Source: Cytophagales bacterium Alg240-R148
GTDB lineage: Bacteria > Bacteroidota > Bacteroidia > Cytophagales > Cyclobacteriaceae
NCBI GenBank assembly: GCA_900537185.1
Contig: LS999828.1
Coordinates: forward strand, 268,360 to 312,329
Reading direction: 5' to 3'
Length of the DNA stretch: 43,970 nucleotides
Shown here: in pieces, positions 24,990 through 33,414 of the stretch
Position numbering within the stretch: the first letter of the stretch is position 1
Layout of the letters: each line of letters starts with the position of its first letter
Position numbers and translations under genes: made by a program
The notes under the pieces: model-generated
Seen by the model: only the letters and a program-made list of their open reading frames with translations
Database searches by the model: none
What the model was told of the DNA's origin: nothing

Positions 24990-26933
24990 ATGAAAAAAAC
25001 CGTCTTTTTGTTAATCAGTTTGATTTCTTTGGTTGCCCTAGATGGACAAGCGCAGAAAACCAAACAGAAAAAAGCATCGCGTTCTATTGACATTGCCGAG
25101 CCCTACAGCCATGCCATGGATTCTGGTCGGTATTATTTGGATACCGCCCCTGTTAAATCTATATCGTTTTTAACTACTGCATTAAGGGAGTCCATCAACA
25201 ACAAAGATTACCAGAGGCAAGCCCAAGTATACAATCAAATAGGTCTGGCTTACTTCAACACAGGAAATTTCGATTTGGCATCTAGCAATTACAAAAAGGG
25301 CATCCAACTTTTTAAATCTAAAAAAACACAAAAAATCAATGACCTTTATTTAAACATTGCGGAATCCGAAGAATATCTAGGAGACTTTCCATCTGCCCTA
25401 CGTTATTTAGAACAATATAGAAAATCAGGTACAACCAGCATTTATTGGGAAAGAACTGGACGGGTTCATTTAAAAAACAAGGCCTATGCCCAGGCTGAAA
25501 CGAATCTAGGAAAAGCGCTTAAGATCTACCAAAAAAACAACGATCAAGCAGGTGTATTGCGAACAACGGAAGCTTTGGGGAGCATATTCCAGGAGCAAAA
25601 TAAATCCGACCAAGCTTTGAATTACTACGGGCAATCCAAAGTGGCAGCTGAAGAATTAAAAGATCCACGTTCTATTTCCAAATCCAACAAAAACATAAGC
25701 TCCGTATACCGGTCCAACAAACAATTTGAGGACGAACTTGAAGTGCAAAAAGAAGAGTTGCAAAGAGGCAAACAAGCCGAAGACAAGCCCACCCAAAGAA
25801 AGGCCAACCTGAACATAGCCAATATTTACTTGGAACAAGACAATGAAGAAGAGGCCATTCCTTACTTAGAGGAAAGTTTGGGTCTCGCAGGTGATTCAGA
25901 AGAAGATTTATTGGATAAAAAAGAAGCTTATAAATCGTTATCCAGCGCATATAAAGAGCAAGGTAACTACGACAAGGCCTTAGAAAATTTTCAAAATTAC
26001 GCTGCAGTGGTAGACAGTTTGTACCAAGCAAAGGAAAAGAACATTGCCTCCTCCAATGCCCTTCAAAAAGATCTTTTCACAAAAAATCAGCGCCTTGGCC
26101 TTTTAGAAAAAGACAGAGAACTGACCGAGAACAAATTATTGCTTCTCGAACAGAAACAGTCTTTAAATGATGAAAGATTGCAAAGACAAAGACTAATCAA
26201 CTATGGTTTGATGTTTGTTATTGTGGTAATATTGGTGTCGGCGGTGTTGCTATTCAAAAATGTACAACAGAAAAAAATGGCCAACCAAATGCTGGCTTTA
26301 AAATCGCTGCGCAGCCAAATGAACCCTCATTTTATTTTTAACGCACTCAATTCCGTTAATGGTTTTATTGCTCAAAATGACCAAAGGGCAGCCAATAAAT
26401 ACCTTTCTGAATTCAGTAAATTAATGCGCACAGTCATGGAAAATTCTCAAAAAGAATTTGTTCCACTGTCCACTGAAATTCAAATGTTGCAGCGGTATTT
26501 AAAATTGGAACATTTCCGGTTTCAAGAAAAGTTTGAGTTTGATTTCAAAATAAGCAAAACCCTTGTTGTCGATAATTACAGCATACCGCCAATGCTTATT
26601 CAGCCTTATATTGAAAACGCGGTTTGGCATGGACTTCGATACAAAGAGACCAAAGGATTTTTAAGTGTGGAAGTTTACGAAAGCATGGAGCAATTGTGGG
26701 TAGAAATTAAAGACGATGGCATTGGAAGGGCCCAATCAAAAAGTCTTAAAACAAAAAACCAACAAAAAACCGAGTCGACCGGGTTAAAAAATATTGATAG
26801 TAGAATTAAAATAATCAATGACATGTACAAAACAGGTTTAAAAATAGAAATTTCTGATTTAGACCCAAGTCAAAAAGAATGTGGGACACAAGTTAAAATT
26901 GGAATCCCTTTTAGAACTACTGAAAAAATTTAA
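24990..26933 (+). CDS. TPR-containing sensor histidine kinase (LytS/YehU-type His_kinase)
   Basis: A 647-residue membrane kinase. It has a signal peptide (about 1-20, ending GQAQ), a series of TPR motifs across residues about 40-360 (for example YNQIGLAYFNTGNFDLASSNYKKG and KANLNIANIYLEQDNEEEAI) predicted to be periplasmic, and a coiled-coil stretch. A single transmembrane helix follows (about 405-425, LMFVIVVILVSAVLLF), then the His_kinase domain with SQMNPHFIFNALNS and the phospho-accepting H447. The ATPase part has IPPMLIQPYIENAVWHGL and IKDDGIGR. The signal is unknown. It is followed after 1 nt by its cognate LytTR regulator, so they form one transcription unit and almost surely one signalling pair. 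Confidence 0.93.
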   Translation: MKKTVFLLISLISLVALDGQAQKTKQKKASRSIDIAEPYSHAMDSGRYYLDTAPVKSISFLTTALRESINNKDYQRQAQVYNQIGLAYFNTGNFDLASSNYKKGIQLFKSKKTQKINDLYLNIAESEEYLGDFPSALRYLEQYRKSGTTSIYWERTGRVHLKNKAYAQAETNLGKALKIYQKNNDQAGVLRTTEALGSIFQEQNKSDQALNYYGQSKVAAEELKDPRSISKSNKNISSVYRSNKQFEDELEVQKEELQRGKQAEDKPTQRKANLNIANIYLEQDNEEEAIPYLEESLGLAGDSEEDLLDKKEAYKSLSSAYKEQGNYDKALENFQNYAAVVDSLYQAKEKNIASSNALQKDLFTKNQRLGLLEKDRELTENKLLLLEQKQSLNDERLQRQRLINYGLMFVIVVILVSAVLLFKNVQQKKMANQMLALKSLRSQMNPHFIFNALNSVNGFIAQNDQRAANKYLSEFSKLMRTVMENSQKEFVPLSTEIQMLQRYLKLEHFRFQEKFEFDFKISKTLVVDNYSIPPMLIQPYIENAVWHGLRYKETKGFLSVEVYESMEQLWVEIKDDGIGRAQSKSLKTKNQQKTESTGLKNIDSRIKIINDMYKTGLKIEISDLDPSQKECGTQVKIGIPFRTTEKI

Positions 26934-26934
26934 T

Positions 26935-27678
26935 ATGTTAAAAGCAATCCTCATTGATGACGAACAAGCTAGTAGAGATACCTTGGCCAATTACATCGAA
27001 AATTATTGTACTGGAGTACAGGTAATTGGAACTGCTGGATCCGTAAAAGAAGGCATTCTTTCGATAGAAAATGGCCACCCAGACGTGGTGTTTTTAGATA
27101 TAGAAATGCCTTTTGGCAATGGGTTTGACTTATTAGACCAACTGGAAGAAGTCAACTTTGAAACAGTATTTGTTACTGCCTACAGCAATTATGCTATACA
27201 AGCCATCAATTGTAGTGCTGCCTACTATATCTTAAAGCCAATTGACATTGATGAGTTGGTACAAGCAGTAGAAAAAATAAAGTCCCAATTTTTAAAAGAC
27301 AAAAAAGCTTTTCATACCCCTTTGCTTGTGGACAATCTCAATACACAAGATAAGTTACTACATAAAATTGCCCTTCCATTGATGGACGGGTTTGAAGTGG
27401 TACAAGTCAAGGACATCATCAGAATTGCTGCGGAGGACAATTTTACTAAATTTTTCTTAGTAGATGGAAGCAATCGACTCATTTGCAGAACACTTAAATT
27501 CTATGAGGAAACTCTGGGTAATTTTGACTTTTTAAGAATTCATAAATCCCATATGATCAACTTACAATACATAAAAAAATACACCAAAGGAAAGGGTGGT
27601 TTTGTAACCATGACCGATGGATCTTCGGTAGACGTTGCTGCTACCAAAAAGAAAGTTCTGCTTGAAAAATTTAATTAA
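26935..27678 (+). CDS. LytTR-family response regulator
   Basis: A 247-residue regulator with an N-terminal receiver domain (about 1-125) and a C-terminal LytTR DNA-binding domain (about 145-247). In the receiver, D8/D9 (LIDDE) and the phospho-acceptor D55 in VVFLDIEMP are visible, followed by the conserved Thr/Ala region (FVTAYSNYAIQA) and Lys (ILKPID). The LytTR part shows EVVQVKDIIRIAAEDNFTKF, CRTLKFYEE and FLRIHKSHMINLQYIKKY. I chose the ATG at 26935, one nt after the kinase stop. A GTG 18 codons upstream overlaps the kinase gene and adds non-conserved residues. It probably controls genes away from this locus. Confidence 0.95.
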   Translation: MLKAILIDDEQASRDTLANYIENYCTGVQVIGTAGSVKEGILSIENGHPDVVFLDIEMPFGNGFDLLDQLEEVNFETVFVTAYSNYAIQAINCSAAYYILKPIDIDELVQAVEKIKSQFLKDKKAFHTPLLVDNLNTQDKLLHKIALPLMDGFEVVQVKDIIRIAAEDNFTKFFLVDGSNRLICRTLKFYEETLGNFDFLRIHKSHMINLQYIKKYTKGKGGFVTMTDGSSVDVAATKKKVLLEKFN

Positions 27679-27759
27679 AATCTAGTACCAAAACACAACA
27701 CCTTTGCTTAATTCACGTATGTTGGGTGAGGAGTTTTTTCAAATAACCACTGCACTTTT

Positions 27760-28806
27760 ATGATCTATTTTAATACAGCTGGCGCCGGTCTTATAGCCCC
27801 AAAAGCAGTTCAAATTGCCAACCAGTTCAATGAAGAATTAGCAGCTCATGGCAGCAACCGAGTAAATCAATGGAAAAATGAAGATTTCCCGTCGATTCGT
27901 GAAACAGTAGCACAGTTTTTAAACGCACCAACAAAAAACATTGCCTTAATTCCCAATTTTTCTTATGGATTTTATAGTATTGTTCAATCTTTAAAGGGTA
28001 AGAAAAACAAAGTTTTACTGTACAAAGAAGACTATCCATCTTTGAATATGCCCTTTGAAGAAAATGGGTTCGAAATTCATTGGATAAAAGATAACAACAA
28101 CTTTTCACTCGATACGGAGTTAATTAAATCCACCTTACTGGAACATGAAATTGAAATTTTGGCCCTTAGCCACATCCAGTATATTAGCGGATTTAAAATT
28201 GATATCGCTTCGCTAGTTACATTTTGTAAAAAACACAACATTGTTTGCATAGTAGATGCCACACAAAGTGCTGGGGCAGTAGAATTAGACATTGAATCTC
28301 TTCAACCAGACGTTTTGATATTTAGTAATTATAAGTGGATGAATGCAGGTTTTGGAAGTGGGGTATTGTACGCCAGCGATGCTTTTTTAGCAAAATTCCC
28401 GCCCAATATTGCTGGTAACGCCAGTCATTTCTTAAAAGATGGAGCATATGTATATGAACCAGGTATTTCAAGTTTTGAGCCAGGACATCAAAACATGGCT
28501 GGATTGCTCATGCTTCAAGCTTCTATTCAAGACAAAAACAGCTATGGCATACAGGAAATAGAATCCTACAACCATCAATTGACTCGGAGCATCCTAGAAG
28601 TAGATTCAAGGTACCAAATTATAGGAGACCGCAACGCAAACCACTACGCGTCCATTGTAGCTTTTAAGGACAATTCAGTATTATACGAACAATTAAATGA
28701 AGCGAATATCCGCACCACCAGAAGGGCAGGAACCATCCGCACTGCATTGCATGTATACAATACTATGGAGCAGGTGACCACCTTAATTAATATCATTAAA
28801 AGGTAA
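27760..28806 (+). CDS. Class V aminotransferase-family PLP enzyme
   Basis: A 348-residue fold-type-I PLP protein of the class V group (NifS/isopenicillin-N epimerase-like). Visible are the N-terminal YFNTAGAGLIAP, PNFSYGFYSIVQSL (phosphate-binding helix), SHIQYISGFKIDI, CIVDATQSAGAVELDI (Asp for the PLP pyridine and the following Gln/Ser) and SNYKWMNAGFGSGVL with the Schiff-base lysine K192. The C-terminus (RTTRRAGTIRTALHVYNTMEQVTTLI) matches the family end. The active-site cysteine of cysteine desulfurases is not present, so it is more likely an aminotransferase/epimerase-like enzyme of unknown substrate. It ends in a terminator and is convergent with the AraC gene. Confidence 0.88.
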   Translation: MIYFNTAGAGLIAPKAVQIANQFNEELAAHGSNRVNQWKNEDFPSIRETVAQFLNAPTKNIALIPNFSYGFYSIVQSLKGKKNKVLLYKEDYPSLNMPFEENGFEIHWIKDNNNFSLDTELIKSTLLEHEIEILALSHIQYISGFKIDIASLVTFCKKHNIVCIVDATQSAGAVELDIESLQPDVLIFSNYKWMNAGFGSGVLYASDAFLAKFPPNIAGNASHFLKDGAYVYEPGISSFEPGHQNMAGLLMLQASIQDKNSYGIQEIESYNHQLTRSILEVDSRYQIIGDRNANHYASIVAFKDNSVLYEQLNEANIRTTRRAGTIRTALHVYNTMEQVTTLINIIKR

Positions 28807-28809
28807 TTT

Positions 28810-28855
28810 CACTTGCTCTCCTAATAATACCAGGGTTAGAGCAGGTGTTTTTTTT
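28810..28855 (+). terminator. Intrinsic terminator of the class V aminotransferase gene
   Basis: CACTTGCTCT (28810-28819) pairs with AGAGCAGGTG (28838-28847) with one T.G wobble. An eight-T run follows (28848-28855). It overlaps the 3' end of the convergent AraC gene, so the T run is read on the other strand as that protein's C-terminal lysines. Confidence 0.8.
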
Positions 28856-29708
28856 CTTTTCTATATTGGCTTGGACTTTTTCCTGTAAAAGCTTTAAACG
28901 ATTTATTAAAATGGGAAAAGTTGTTGAACCCACTTAAAAAACTTATTTCCGTTATACTTTCGTTGTGTTCTGACAAAAGTTTTGTTGCATGTACAATTCG
29001 GAAGTCGTTCACAAAATTAGAAAATGTTTTACCTGTTATTTTTTTAAAATACCTGCAAAAGGAGGGTTCGGTCATGCTTACAAGATCGGCAATTTCTGGC
29101 AACCGAATGGTGTCCTGAAAATGCGTTCGCACGTAACCATAAATTTTATTCATTCGGTCATTGTCCTGGGCACTAACTTCTAACAAGATGCCCTCAGCAT
29201 TTAATACTTCATACTCTTCTGAAGTTGCCAATTCATTGAAAATTTTCAACAGGTGAACAATTCTTTCAAATGAAGTCAAATACTGTAAATCTTCCACCAT
29301 CGGACCAATTTTCATCTGGGTTTTACCAAAAAATGAAATTCCTTTTTTTGATCGCTCCAGCAGCAGATGAATGGGTTCCATTTCTGGCAAATCAAAAAAA
29401 TTTGTACCCAAAAAATCGGGACGCAACTGAACAATCGTTTCTTTTTTACAATTTGAAAGGCGGTCCGTAAAACCAAAATGAGGCAGTTGGGAACCAATCA
29501 ACAGCAGAGCCCCCTTGTCAAAATAAGAAATGTGGTTGCCTATGTGCTTTTTGCCCTGCCCTCCATTGACATACACCAACTCAATCTCTGGGTGCACATG
29601 CCAAAATGGTAATTTATTGTGTTTGGCTTTGTCATATTGTTTAACATGAAAAGAATTTCCAAATGCAGGATTTATTTTTTCAACTGGCGGTTTGGCTAAT
29701 TTGTTCAT
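28836..29708 (-). CDS. AraC-family transcriptional regulator with N-terminal cupin domain
   Basis: A 290-residue regulator. The N-terminal part (about 15-160) is a cupin-like sensor: FWHVHPEIELVYVNGGQGKKHIG, FDKGALLLIGSQLPHFGF and a conserved His-rich start. The C-terminal part (about 190-285) has the double helix-turn-helix with IRLPEIADLVSMTEPSFCRYFKKITGKTFSNFVNDFRI (read as 'SMTEPSFCRYFKK' and 'RIVHATKLLSE') and ITEISFLSGFNNFSHFNKSFK, the classic AraC second helix. Such proteins activate or repress genes for sugar or catabolic uptake in response to a ligand. The target is unknown. It is divergent from the secreted protein gene at 29900. Direct repeats at 29801-29829 in that spacer could be its binding site. 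Confidence 0.93.
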   Translation of the reverse strand: MNKLAKPPVEKINPAFGNSFHVKQYDKAKHNKLPFWHVHPEIELVYVNGGQGKKHIGNHISYFDKGALLLIGSQLPHFGFTDRLSNCKKETIVQLRPDFLGTNFFDLPEMEPIHLLLERSKKGISFFGKTQMKIGPMVEDLQYLTSFERIVHLLKIFNELATSEEYEVLNAEGILLEVSAQDNDRMNKIYGYVRTHFQDTIRLPEIADLVSMTEPSFCRYFKKITGKTFSNFVNDFRIVHATKLLSEHNESITEISFLSGFNNFSHFNKSFKAFTGKSPSQYRKEKKHLL

Positions 29709-29800
29709 GGCGAATTATTTTACTGTTTTAACAAGATCAATTGATTTTCCCACTTCAAATATATTCATATTTACCTCTTCAGAAACACAAAAACCAAACA

Positions 29801-29829
29801 TTGGTTAATCTACAACATATATTGGTAAA
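29801..29829 (+). promoter_or_regulatory. Two TTGGT direct repeats 21 bp apart (candidate AraC-type site)
   Basis: TTGGTTAA (29801-29808) and TTGGTAAA (29822-29829) are spaced 21 bp start to start, two helical turns, as for AraC-type dimers. The first half also forms an inverted repeat AACCAA-ACA-TTGGTT (29792-29806). They lie just upstream of the -7 box at 29861 and within the AraC gene's own divergent promoter region. Confidence 0.4.
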
Positions 29830-29860
29830 ACCAGTGTAGAAATCCCAACAACTAACCCAT

Positions 29861-29868
29861 TACCTTTG
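29861..29868 (+). promoter_or_regulatory. Promoter -7 element (TACCTTTG) for the secreted protein gene
   Basis: An exact TAnnTTTG match is followed about 31 nt later by the ATG at 29900. No obvious TTG -33 element sits at the usual spacing, which would suit an activated promoter. Confidence 0.5.
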
Positions 29869-29899
29869 AACTATAACAAACACTCTAACAAACAAACTT

Positions 29900-30487
29900 A
29901 TGAAAAAGAGATTTAACAATTGGATTGCATTGGTTTTAGTTCTCGTTCCTGTATTGGGCTTTTCAAAAGACAATCAACCTAGGGTTCGAGTGAATCAAGT
30001 AGAAAAAGATGTAATAGCTGTTTACATCCAAGACACTGACTTAAACGCACTAGTTTTAAAAGACAAAAACGGAAAAGTACTTTATTCCGAGTCTTTGACA
30101 GGCATTCACTACGCCAAAAAACTAAACTTAGAAAACTTGCCAGAAGGCCTGTATTTCTTAATTTATGAAAATGAAGACATGATTAAGACTATCCCAGTTG
30201 AAATCAATAAGACCAACATAGACATTCAAAAAGAACAGGTTAAATACTTTAACAAACCTGAAGTACTAGCCAATGGTAATTCCGTTTACCTTAAATTAGA
30301 ATCCATGAAGGATACCTATTTAAACATACGGGTAATAGACGAGAGAAAAGATGAAGTTTTTAGTGAGGACCATGTGCGTTCGCATAAAAACAGAAAATAT
30401 GACTTTTCCAATGTCCCAAAAGGCAACTACGAATTTGAAATATACAGCCAAGGAAAGTGGTACAGCTACCAATTTTCTATCAATTAG
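29900..30487 (+). CDS. Secreted protein of unknown function, tandem beta-sandwich-like
   Basis: A 195-residue exported protein. It has a signal peptide (KKRFNNWIALVLVLVPVLGFS) and then two similar beta-rich stretches. The first ends GIHYAKKLNLENLPEGLYFLIYENEDM and the second SHKNRKYDFSNVPKGNYEFEIY, so the phrases LENLPEGLYFLIYEN and FSNVPKGNYEFEIYS are internal counterparts. Such L/FxxLPxGxYxF turns are seen in Bacteroidota C-terminal sorting-like or DUF3244-type domains, but here there is no adjoining catalytic domain. A repeat-built accessory or surface protein is the best description. A bidirectional terminator follows. Confidence 0.7.
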   Translation: MKKRFNNWIALVLVLVPVLGFSKDNQPRVRVNQVEKDVIAVYIQDTDLNALVLKDKNGKVLYSESLTGIHYAKKLNLENLPEGLYFLIYENEDMIKTIPVEINKTNIDIQKEQVKYFNKPEVLANGNSVYLKLESMKDTYLNIRVIDERKDEVFSEDHVRSHKNRKYDFSNVPKGNYEFEIYSQGKWYSYQFSIN

Positions 30488-30498
30488 GGTAACACATC

Positions 30499-30540
30499 TG
30501 CAACAGAACCAGCAGTTCCCGTTCGTTCTGTTGCATTTTC
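30499..30540. terminator. Bidirectional terminator between 29900 gene and glyoxalase-like gene
   Basis: A perfect 11-bp inverted repeat (30499-30509 with 30525-30535, about 15-nt loop) is followed by TTTT on the plus strand. It lies 12 nt after the plus-strand stop and ends where the convergent minus-strand gene ends. Confidence 0.75.
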
Positions 30541-31246
30541 ACCATTCCACCATTTTTTTATTGGTTTCGGCATCAAAAAGTATTTTTCTAACTCTAAAGG
30601 TCGTGTTTTCATCCTTTCCGGCAACAACCTTAATCCTTCCTGTTGGCGTGGCCCAAACGCCATCATTTAGTTGTTCCAGTTGAAGCAATTTAAATAGTAC
30701 ATGCAAGCGTTCATCTCCATCTATTACTACTTCCAAAAAACCATCCGCAGCATTCTTGTGTTGGAAGTACTCTAATTTGTCATAGATGGGCTTCAAGTAC
30801 TCAATAAAAAAAACATGTTCTAAACCTGATCCCTTTTCAAAAACCAAATAATTCCAATTTGGCCCTAAGGTAGTTGAGAAATTAATGGACTGCTTTTTGA
30901 GTTCTATTGCTAGTTTTTTAATTGGCCATCCTGTCAAAACCAGATATGTACCTCCTTCCTGAGTGGATAAAAATCTTCGGTAGGCGTTGGGTATTGGACC
31001 ACTTGCATCTTTGGTTAAGGACATCAACTCTAATGCAGTATTATTTTTAAATTTTATGTGCGCATTGATTAGCCCATTGCTGTGGAGTCTGCCTTGTTTT
31101 ATTTTAAAACCATTGGATTCATAACGTGCTATGGCTTTCGTTAAATCGCTGTATACTGCAACAACATGGTCTATCCGAAGGGATTGGCTTTTACCTAAGC
31201 TTGGAACCAAGCAAAAAAATATATAGAGTACAATTTTTATTTTCAT
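30539..31246 (-). CDS. Secreted glyoxalase-like (VOC superfamily) protein
   Basis: A 235-residue protein with an N-terminal signal peptide (KIKIVLYIFFCLVPSLGKSQ), which is why I prefer the ATG at 31246 to the one 12 codons upstream. The mature part begins LRIDHVVAVYSDLTKAIARYESNGFKI, the typical first half of Glyoxalase_3-like VOC domains (D-H metal-binding motif, then the 'G' turn). It continues with NAHIKFKNNTALELMSL and a second half (LEVVIDGDERLHVLFKLL) that is weaker. Cytosolic VOC enzymes are common, but an exported one is less so. Substrate and metal are unknown. It has no operon partner. Confidence 0.8.
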   Translation of the reverse strand: MKIKIVLYIFFCLVPSLGKSQSLRIDHVVAVYSDLTKAIARYESNGFKIKQGRLHSNGLINAHIKFKNNTALELMSLTKDASGPIPNAYRRFLSTQEGGTYLVLTGWPIKKLAIELKKQSINFSTTLGPNWNYLVFEKGSGLEHVFFIEYLKPIYDKLEYFQHKNAADGFLEVVIDGDERLHVLFKLLQLEQLNDGVWATPTGRIKVVAGKDENTTFRVRKILFDAETNKKMVEW

Positions 31247-31382
31247 GTTAGAAAAACCTTTGCTTGATTTTTTATCAGTCAAATTAAATAATAAGACCGT
31301 TTTAACTTAAAAAAATATCTATTTTTTTGATTTAAAACTGTAATTGGTCATTTTTAGGCACAACTCCATTATTTAATGTATT

Positions 31383-31961
31383 ATGTCCGTACAAAAATTA
31401 GAAAAAACACTTCAAGCCATTGATGATTTTAACTCGATGGACCCAACTTCTGTTGAAGGATCTGACCAACCAAAAGAGCTGCTGTATAGCATGCAAATGA
31501 CAGAATGGCTTCACAAACTTTCTGAAACACCCTCCGACCACCTTAAACTTGCTGCAAGAGGACAACACATTGGCCGCTGGCATATTCCAAGAAGTAATTA
31601 TCCAGACGATAGGCCTGGGTATTTAAAATGGAGAACAGAATTGAAAGGATTCCATGCTCAAAAAATGAGTGAAATTATGCGCATTGAAGGGTGGGATCAA
31701 AATGATATAGATTTGGTAAATTTATTAATTCTTAAAAAAGAACTTAAATCCAACCCAGACTCTCAATTACTTGAAGATGTGGTTTGTCTTGTGTTTTTAG
31801 AATTTTATTACGAAGAATTTATTAAATCCCATTCTGCAGAAAAAGTAATTGGCATCCTCCAAAAGACCTGGAAAAAAATGTCCACCCAAGGGCATGAACA
31901 TGCCATGCATCTGCCGTATTCGGATAAAGCAAAAACCTTGATTCAAGAAGCACTGGGTTAA
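31383..31961 (+). CDS. DUF4202 family protein
   Basis: A 192-residue soluble helical protein with clear DUF4202 features: LEKTLQAIDDFNSMDP at the start, ELLYSMQMTEWLHKL, LAARGQHIGRWHIPRS (conserved H and R), YLKWRTELKGFHAQKMSEIM, and LEDVVCLVFLEFYYEEF near the end. The His/Asp content resembles HD-domain hydrolases, but a confirmed activity is not known to me. It is convergent with and immediately adjacent to the nitrate-assimilation operon's last gene (stop codons abut at 31961/31962). I have an uncertain recollection of DUF4202 genes near nitrogen-assimilation clusters, so a link is inferred, not shown. Confidence 0.88.
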   Translation: MSVQKLEKTLQAIDDFNSMDPTSVEGSDQPKELLYSMQMTEWLHKLSETPSDHLKLAARGQHIGRWHIPRSNYPDDRPGYLKWRTELKGFHAQKMSEIMRIEGWDQNDIDLVNLLILKKELKSNPDSQLLEDVVCLVFLEFYYEEFIKSHSAEKVIGILQKTWKKMSTQGHEHAMHLPYSDKAKTLIQEALG

Positions 31962-33398
31962 TTAGGCTGGAATTTCAATAGGAACAAATGCATGTTTAGG
32001 GCTTGCACACAAACTACAAGTATAGGTGTCTAGTAATGCCTCAAAAGCCACCCCCGGAACTATAGCGTTAGTGGGTTCTCCTACGCGTTCGTCGTAGATA
32101 CTAAGGCAGTCCGGACACTGGTGTGCGCCAATGGTTTGTTGCTTTTTTTCGAAGGAAGGGCGTCTAGAGAGATCAGGTAAGTCATCCAACCCTTCAAAGT
32201 ACGTTTTGCTTAGTTGCATCAACAATGGTGGCAAATCTTCTTTGAGCACATGGCTGGCATATACCACATACTCATTGCTCAACGGATCAAAATTTTTGGT
32301 ATGGGTGATGGTATAAGTAGGTTCAAGTTCAAAATTTCCTTGAAATTTAGATGCTTGGTCTTTTTCTATCACAATGGAAGTAAAGGTATTAAAGTCGCCA
32401 GTTTTAATGGAAAAGGAAAGGCCAGAAGTTAGAATATCGTTTTGATCAAAAATTCTAATCAAATACCTTTTTAATTGCATGGCTTCAAGATCAAGCAACG
32501 GAACATGCCAATTCAATTCGAGCGAAGAATGCCGCGGATTGATTCCATATTTACCCAAGAGTTTTTCCCATTTCATTTTGTCGTTGGCCTTGATGTCTTT
32601 CACTATGAAGGACTTCCATGGAGTCAAAGCAATTTTGCCTACTTTAGTTTCTTTGCACAAGTCACACATGGCTTGTAGGAAATGGGTATCGTAACAATTG
32701 TTTCTCCAATACAAACCCAACCACCATTTGTTGTTGTACTGATGAAACCCTTCGTAATCCGTAAAATTAGTTTCCGGTAATGTCAACTCTAAGTCGGCTG
32801 GTCTTATATTAAGAGCTGCCAATTGGAATTCGTCTTCTATTTTCTGAACAGAGTCTGCCCCTTGTTCTTTCATGCGCTCAATAATTGCAGTTGCTTTTGC
32901 CAAGTCATAGGTATATACCAACTGGTTTAGGAACCTTCTTTTTTCGGCTGAAAAAGAGAGCACAATGAACCAATAATTGTCATACTCCGATGCAATTATG
33001 TTGATATTACCTGAAAACAAGGGAACCAATGTCTGTGCAGGGTCCACTACGTTGACCTTGTATTTTGCGTTTTTAAACGTATCCAAAACAAAATGATAGG
33101 TATCGGTATGTACCCAATGTGTGGAAGGCAGCATTCCAGTTGAAACAAAAGAACTTACAATGTTATTGTTGGCTTGCTCGTCCTGACTGTATTCTATTGA
33201 AGTACTCTTGAATGCCTCCTCCACCTGCGAAGGGGTAGCATGCTCGGCTGCAAATAGTATGTCTTGTCTTGAACCAAAATGAATGGACTCAGATTCAAAC
33301 CAATTGGCTACCGAAGCAATTTTTTTAAGGTCGACAGGAGCCAAAATACCTCCTTTGACAAAAACCCTGACCAATTTTCTTTTTTCCAATGGTGTCAT
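31962..33398 (-). CDS. Rubredoxin-domain protein with sulfite/nitrite-reductase-like half domains
   Basis: A 478-residue cytosolic protein, last in the nitrate operon. The N-terminal about 60 residues (LVRVFVKGGILAPVDLKKIA and SIHFGSRQDILF) resemble the ferredoxin-like half domain of sulfite/nitrite reductases. A second such half follows around residues 200-300 with CKETKVGKIALTPWKSFIVKD (compare 'G.IRLTPWQ'). None of the CX5C...CX3C cysteines that hold siroheme and the [4Fe-4S] cluster in real reductases is present. Residues about 425-478 form a rubredoxin domain: CPDCLSIYDERVGEP and TCSLCASPKHAFVP, the two CxxC iron knuckles. The likely role is passing electrons within nitrate/nitrite reduction. 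The half-domain assignment is by pattern only. Confidence 0.8.
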   Translation of the reverse strand: MTPLEKRKLVRVFVKGGILAPVDLKKIASVANWFESESIHFGSRQDILFAAEHATPSQVEEAFKSTSIEYSQDEQANNNIVSSFVSTGMLPSTHWVHTDTYHFVLDTFKNAKYKVNVVDPAQTLVPLFSGNINIIASEYDNYWFIVLSFSAEKRRFLNQLVYTYDLAKATAIIERMKEQGADSVQKIEDEFQLAALNIRPADLELTLPETNFTDYEGFHQYNNKWWLGLYWRNNCYDTHFLQAMCDLCKETKVGKIALTPWKSFIVKDIKANDKMKWEKLLGKYGINPRHSSLELNWHVPLLDLEAMQLKRYLIRIFDQNDILTSGLSFSIKTGDFNTFTSIVIEKDQASKFQGNFELEPTYTITHTKNFDPLSNEYVVYASHVLKEDLPPLLMQLSKTYFEGLDDLPDLSRRPSFEKKQQTIGAHQCPDCLSIYDERVGEPTNAIVPGVAFEALLDTYTCSLCASPKHAFVPIEIPA

Positions 33399-33414
33399 AA
33401 TTGCATTAATTAAA

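Noticed and set aside
24995-26031. Antisense ORFs in the TPR kinase gene (e.g. 25672-26031)
   Set aside because: They show low-complexity C/L/F/W composition typical of antisense to Lys/Glu/Gln-rich coding sequence.
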